Assembly (NCBI GenBank): GCA_900550505.1 | Contig: URSI01000046.1 | Coordinates: 1-7,967, forward strand | Source: an uncultured Eubacteriales bacterium | GTDB taxonomy: Bacteria; Bacillota; Clostridia; Oscillospirales; CAG-382 | Direction: 5' to 3' | DNA: 7,967 bases | Part shown: positions 5,310 through 7,967 of the stretch, in pieces | Position numbering within the stretch: the stretch's first letter is position 1 | Layout: each line of letters starts with the position of its first letter | Position numbers and translations under genes: made by a program | The notes under the pieces: model-generated | What the model was told of the DNA's origin: nothing | The model's database searches: none | What the model saw: the letters and a program-made list of their open reading frames with translations, nothing else

Positions 5310-7583
5310 TCAATAAAGTATGGAGCCTATATTGCGTTCGTTTATTATGTATATCACATAGTCGGCGCCGTACGACCTTATGTCGCTCGTATTCAGCGCG
5401 TAGCTCCACATAGGATACCAGAGCGAAAAATTACAGCGTTCCGAAACTATATCGAACATCTGCGTGGAGAATGAATCACGGTGTATGAGCACGTCGGGCA
5501 ACGAGGAATTGCCGGATCTCGTGGTTATTCGTCCCTCCATTGTAGACGGGTTATACGTCAGCTGTCTGTCCGAAACGTACCGCTGCACGCGCGATATCGT
5601 GCCCGGCATCTCGAAATTGGGCACACGCAGCGCGCCCCATTCCTGCATGAGGTCTTTTCTTATCTCAAGGTACACGGACATATCTCCGCCGTAATAGTAG
5701 TCCTCTTTGAAAGTGAAATCAGTGATCGGTCTGGGAGACGCGGCGGGGAACTTTTCCGATATTACCTTGAACAGTTCGGTATATGCCAAAAACCCTCCGT
5801 AATCGCTCCAATGCGTATCCGTATTCCAGTACGCCTTGAGCGGATCGTTCTTATGCTCTCTCATCACCTCAAGCATATCGATGCAGATCGCCTTTGAACG
5901 TCCCAGCGCCTGAGTCACCTGTTCCAGCCGGCTCTCGCCGTTCGTGGGCGTTATGTAATCAGGCAGATCCTCGGGGTAAACGGTCGCAGCGGAGGGGACT
6001 ATCAGATAAATCAATTCTGCCTCCGGGTTGATCGATTTCAGCGCGTCGACCTTTCGGTTCACGTTGGACACGAACGAATCGAGCTGAGCGCTCGTCAACC
6101 CGTTGGTACGCATTATATCCCCATATCCCAGATCGGTATTGCCTACATGAGACAGGAAAAGATGATATCCCGTGCCCCAGATGAGCGACCACTGTCCGCG
6201 GGAAGAAGGAGGAGACGCGAGCGGCACGCTGTATTTTACGCTTTCACTGGCTTTTTTGCCCTCAGCCGTAGCCGTTATCGTCACCGACGTAGTGCTGCCC
6301 GTCACGGGCAGACTGACCGAAAAATATTTTTTGTCCGCCGTTGTCGTCACGGAATCACTGCCGTTACTTGCGGTGACCTTCGCGTTGTCCTCACAGGTGC
6401 CTATGATGATCAGCCGGTCCGATGTCAGGAACGAATGGTCGATGACCTTTGGCGCTTCGGTGCGTTTTTGCTCTTCAACAGTTACCTTGCACACCGCAGT
6501 TACGCCGTCCGCGGCGCTGACGGTGATGCGCGCGGTACCGATACCCGCCACGGTTATCCTGCCCGACTTATCCACTGTTGCCACCGTTCTGTCCGAGGTC
6601 GAGTACGTAACGTGCGTATTCGTCGCATTCTGCGGCACCACCTGTGCGTTCAGGTCAAAGTACTCATCCGCACCGGTATGGAGCGTCACGGTATCGGAGG
6701 CTATCAGGATACCGGTCACCGGTATGTATGTATTCTTTTCATTGACCGTCACGGCGCACTCCGCCGTAAAATCACCCGCGGCAACTTTTATAACGGCGCT
6801 GCCGGGAGAAACGGCTGTCACGTTGCCCGACTCATCCACCGTCGCCACGGACGTGTCAGAGCACGAAAAATCGATCTTAGCCTGCGCACCGTCCGGCACA
6901 AGCGAGACATTGAGCTTTGCGGTGTCGCCTACATTCAGCAGCAACGCGCTTTTATCTATCAATATATCCGAAAGCGCCGGGATCACATTCACGCGATATG
7001 ATCCGCTGATGCCGTCTTCAGACGAAAGCGTGATGACACAACTGCCTGCCGAAACGCCCGTTACCACCCCTTCTTCATCCACGACGGCTGCGTTTTCATT
7101 ATCGCTGCGGTATGTAAGTTCGGGGATATTCGCGCCTTCAGGGAGAAATATCGGCTCCTGCGAGCCTGTGGAGCCTGCAACGACGGTGATCTCCGCTGCC
7201 GCAAAGCGTATTTCCGCAAGCACTGCGATGACAGTCACGTTGAAAGTCTCCGAGACCGTGCCGCCTTCGCTTCCCGTTTCCACGCTGACGGTTATGACAG
7301 CAGTCCCCGTCGCAATGCCCCTGACCGTTCCGTCGTCATCGACATCGGCAACGGACGTATTGCTGCTGCGATATAAAACTTCAAGGTCGCCTGCGCCTTC
7401 TACCGTCACGGGCGCACCCGCCGTGGTGCCCTCCGCGAGAGTCAGGTCTCCGCTCACGGTTATCACGGGCAGGGGCGCGGAAGTGTCCGAAGACACTTCG
7501 TCCGAAGGCGAACATGCACAAAGCAGGAGCGAGAGCACCATAAACAGCGCCGCTGACGTAAAGAAAGGTGCGAGACGTTTCAT
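5310..7583 (-). CDS. Surface lipoprotein with four BIG2 repeats and a C-terminal AlgX/AlgJ/DHHW-type SGNH domain
   Basis: The 757-residue protein starts with a lipoprotein signal peptide: basic MKR, hydrophobic core and lipobox LCAC with Cys24 as the lipidated residue. A Ser/Thr/Asp-rich linker follows, then four BIG2 Ig-like repeats (about 38-372) and one more Ig-like segment (about 373-455). The C-terminal domain (about 465-757) looks like the SGNH fold of AlgX, AlgJ and DHHW proteins. Asp589 and His591 lie in NTDTHWSDYGG, and Ser704 lies in IHRDSFSTQ, in the order seen in alginate O-acetyltransferase AlgX. Known relatives transfer or remove acetyl groups on exported polysaccharides; acetyltransferase or esterase activity here is inference, and no membrane-bound O-acyltransferase (MBOAT) is in the window. 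AAAGGA (7598-7593) precedes the ATG by nine bases. It starts 45 bp after the carboxypeptidase stop, probably in one transcript. The BIG2 stalk would hold the enzyme away from the membrane, within or beyond the wall. Confidence 0.85.
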   Translation of the reverse strand: MKRLAPFFTSAALFMVLSLLLCACSPSDEVSSDTSAPLPVITVSGDLTLAEGTTAGAPVTVEGAGDLEVLYRSSNTSVADVDDDGTVRGIATGTAVITVSVETGSEGGTVSETFNVTVIAVLAEIRFAAAEITVVAGSTGSQEPIFLPEGANIPELTYRSDNENAAVVDEEGVVTGVSAGSCVITLSSEDGISGSYRVNVIPALSDILIDKSALLLNVGDTAKLNVSLVPDGAQAKIDFSCSDTSVATVDESGNVTAVSPGSAVIKVAAGDFTAECAVTVNEKNTYIPVTGILIASDTVTLHTGADEYFDLNAQVVPQNATNTHVTYSTSDRTVATVDKSGRITVAGIGTARITVSAADGVTAVCKVTVEEQKRTEAPKVIDHSFLTSDRLIIIGTCEDNAKVTASNGSDSVTTTADKKYFSVSLPVTGSTTSVTITATAEGKKASESVKYSVPLASPPSSRGQWSLIWGTGYHLFLSHVGNTDLGYGDIMRTNGLTSAQLDSFVSNVNRKVDALKSINPEAELIYLIVPSAATVYPEDLPDYITPTNGESRLEQVTQALGRSKAICIDMLEVMREHKNDPLKAYWNTDTHWSDYGGFLAYTELFKVISEKFPAASPRPITDFTFKEDYYYGGDMSVYLEIRKDLMQEWGALRVPNFEMPGTISRVQRYVSDRQLTYNPSTMEGRITTRSGNSSLPDVLIHRDSFSTQMFDIVSERCNFSLWYPMWSYALNTSDIRSYGADYVIYIINERNIGSILY
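6468..7472 (-). repeat. Four BIG2 Ig-like repeats in the SGNH lipoprotein
   Basis: The BIG2 signature (Val-Ala-x-Val-Asp-x-x-Gly-x-Val then Gly-x-Ala-x-Ile-x-Val) recurs at residues 78-99, 165-186, 246-267 and 334-355, a period of 81-88 residues. Each is preceded by a strand containing Tyr/Phe-Ser or Arg-Ser plus Asp/Asn (YRSSN, YRSDN, FSCSD, YSTSD). The copies differ at many positions, so they are old domain duplications and not recent DNA repeats. Confidence 0.88.
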
Positions 7584-7628
7584 CGATCAGTATCCTTTCG
7601 TTTTTCGGTTAAGATCGGGCATCAGGCT

Positions 7629-7967
7629 TTACTTATTGATAGACTCAAGATATTCCTCAAAACACATTCCGGACTCGTATATACGCGTGGCGTGATAACG
7701 TCCCACATAGCGGAAATGCCACGGCTCGTAGATTATTTTGGTGATATCCTGCTTGTCCTCTTCATAGCGCAGGATGAATCCGAATTTATAGGCGTTTGCC
7801 GCGAGCCATTTCGCAGCCTCGGTCTCACCGAATGACTGCTCTGCGGAAGCCATATTGTGCATATCTGCCGCAAGCCCCGTCTGATGCTCGCTGGTCCCCG
7901 GTCTTGCAACGATCGTAGCCGCCTTTTCCTCCGCCTCCTCACGGGTCGGATAACGGTCGATATACTG
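7629..7967 (-). CDS. D-alanyl-D-alanine carboxypeptidase, M15B (VanY/LdcB-like) family, 5' end outside window
   Basis: The last 112 codons are present and the frame is open to the right edge. The fragment holds both metal and catalytic motifs of the M15B peptidases: RPGTSEHQTGLAADM (window residues 22-36), with zinc ligands His28 and Asp35, and YEPWHFRYVG (80-89), with catalytic Glu81 and zinc ligand His84. GFILRY before it is also typical. These zinc enzymes remove the terminal D-Ala (VanY) or trim tetrapeptides (LdcB) of peptidoglycan outside the membrane. The missing N-terminus should hold a signal peptide or membrane anchor. No van resistance genes are visible, so a wall-maturation role is more likely than vancomycin resistance; exact substrate is not decidable. 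It is followed after 45 bp by the SGNH lipoprotein gene with no terminator between. Confidence 0.93.
   Translation of the reverse strand, partial: QYIDRYPTREEAEEKAATIVARPGTSEHQTGLAADMHNMASAEQSFGETEAAKWLAANAYKFGFILRYEEDKQDITKIIYEPWHFRYVGRYHATRIYESGMCFEEYLESINK

Noticed and set aside
6172..7695. A 507-codon open frame on the plus strand, antisense to the lipoprotein gene
   Set aside because: Its product is low-complexity Ser/Thr/Val/Pro sequence mirroring the codon bias of the BIG2 repeats. It overlaps two genes with clear domain matches and its translation shows no recognisable motif.
7629..7967. Vancomycin-resistance VanY
   Set aside because: The motifs fit the whole M15B family. No vanA/B/D-type ligase, vanX or VanRS genes are visible, so resistance cannot be claimed.

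Overview
The window carries six protein-coding genes, all on the minus strand, so transcription runs from high to low coordinates. GC content is above half by eye. Shine-Dalgarno sites are strong (AGGAGG, GGGGGAG, GGAGGTGA), promoters are of sigma-A type, and there is a clostridial-type 2[4Fe-4S] ferredoxin, a VanY-type D,D-carboxypeptidase, a BIG2-repeat lipoprotein and cysteine-rich cytoplasmic proteins. Together these point to an anaerobic, moderately GC-rich Clostridia-type Firmicute, possibly a gut or rumen lineage; that assignment is inference. No RNA gene, mobile element, CRISPR array or replication origin was seen.

Layout in transcription order. (1) 7967-7629: the C-terminal 112 codons of an M15B (VanY/LdcB-like) zinc carboxypeptidase, cut by the window edge. 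(2) 7583-5310: a lipoprotein with four BIG2 Ig-like repeats, one further Ig-like segment and an AlgX/AlgJ/DHHW-type SGNH domain with its catalytic residues in place. (3) 5212-3086: a short, unexported GH78 alpha-L-rhamnosidase. (4) 3000-2824: a 58-residue ferredoxin that starts at TTG, with its own extended -10 promoter and a strong intrinsic terminator. (5) 2739-2056: a TrmN6/YabB-type tRNA adenine-N6 methyltransferase, followed by a hairpin that is probably its terminator. (6) 1810 to the left edge: a secreted subtilisin-like protease with C-terminal Ig-like repeats, cut by the window edge, read from a near-consensus promoter that overlaps an inverted repeat.

How they fit together. The carboxypeptidase and the SGNH lipoprotein are 45 bp apart with no terminator between them and probably form an envelope unit: peptidoglycan trimming plus possible acyl transfer to, or removal from, a surface glycan. 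The rhamnosidase may be read from the same transcript and would release rhamnose from imported oligosaccharides or glycosides. Ferredoxin and the methyltransferase are housekeeping genes. The subtilase is a separate, probably regulated exported enzyme. I found no clear sign of a new defence or mobile system. The points most worth a second look are the operator-like repeat at the subtilase promoter, the repeat-displayed SGNH domain beside VanY, and the sharp difference in cysteine content between cytoplasmic and exported proteins.
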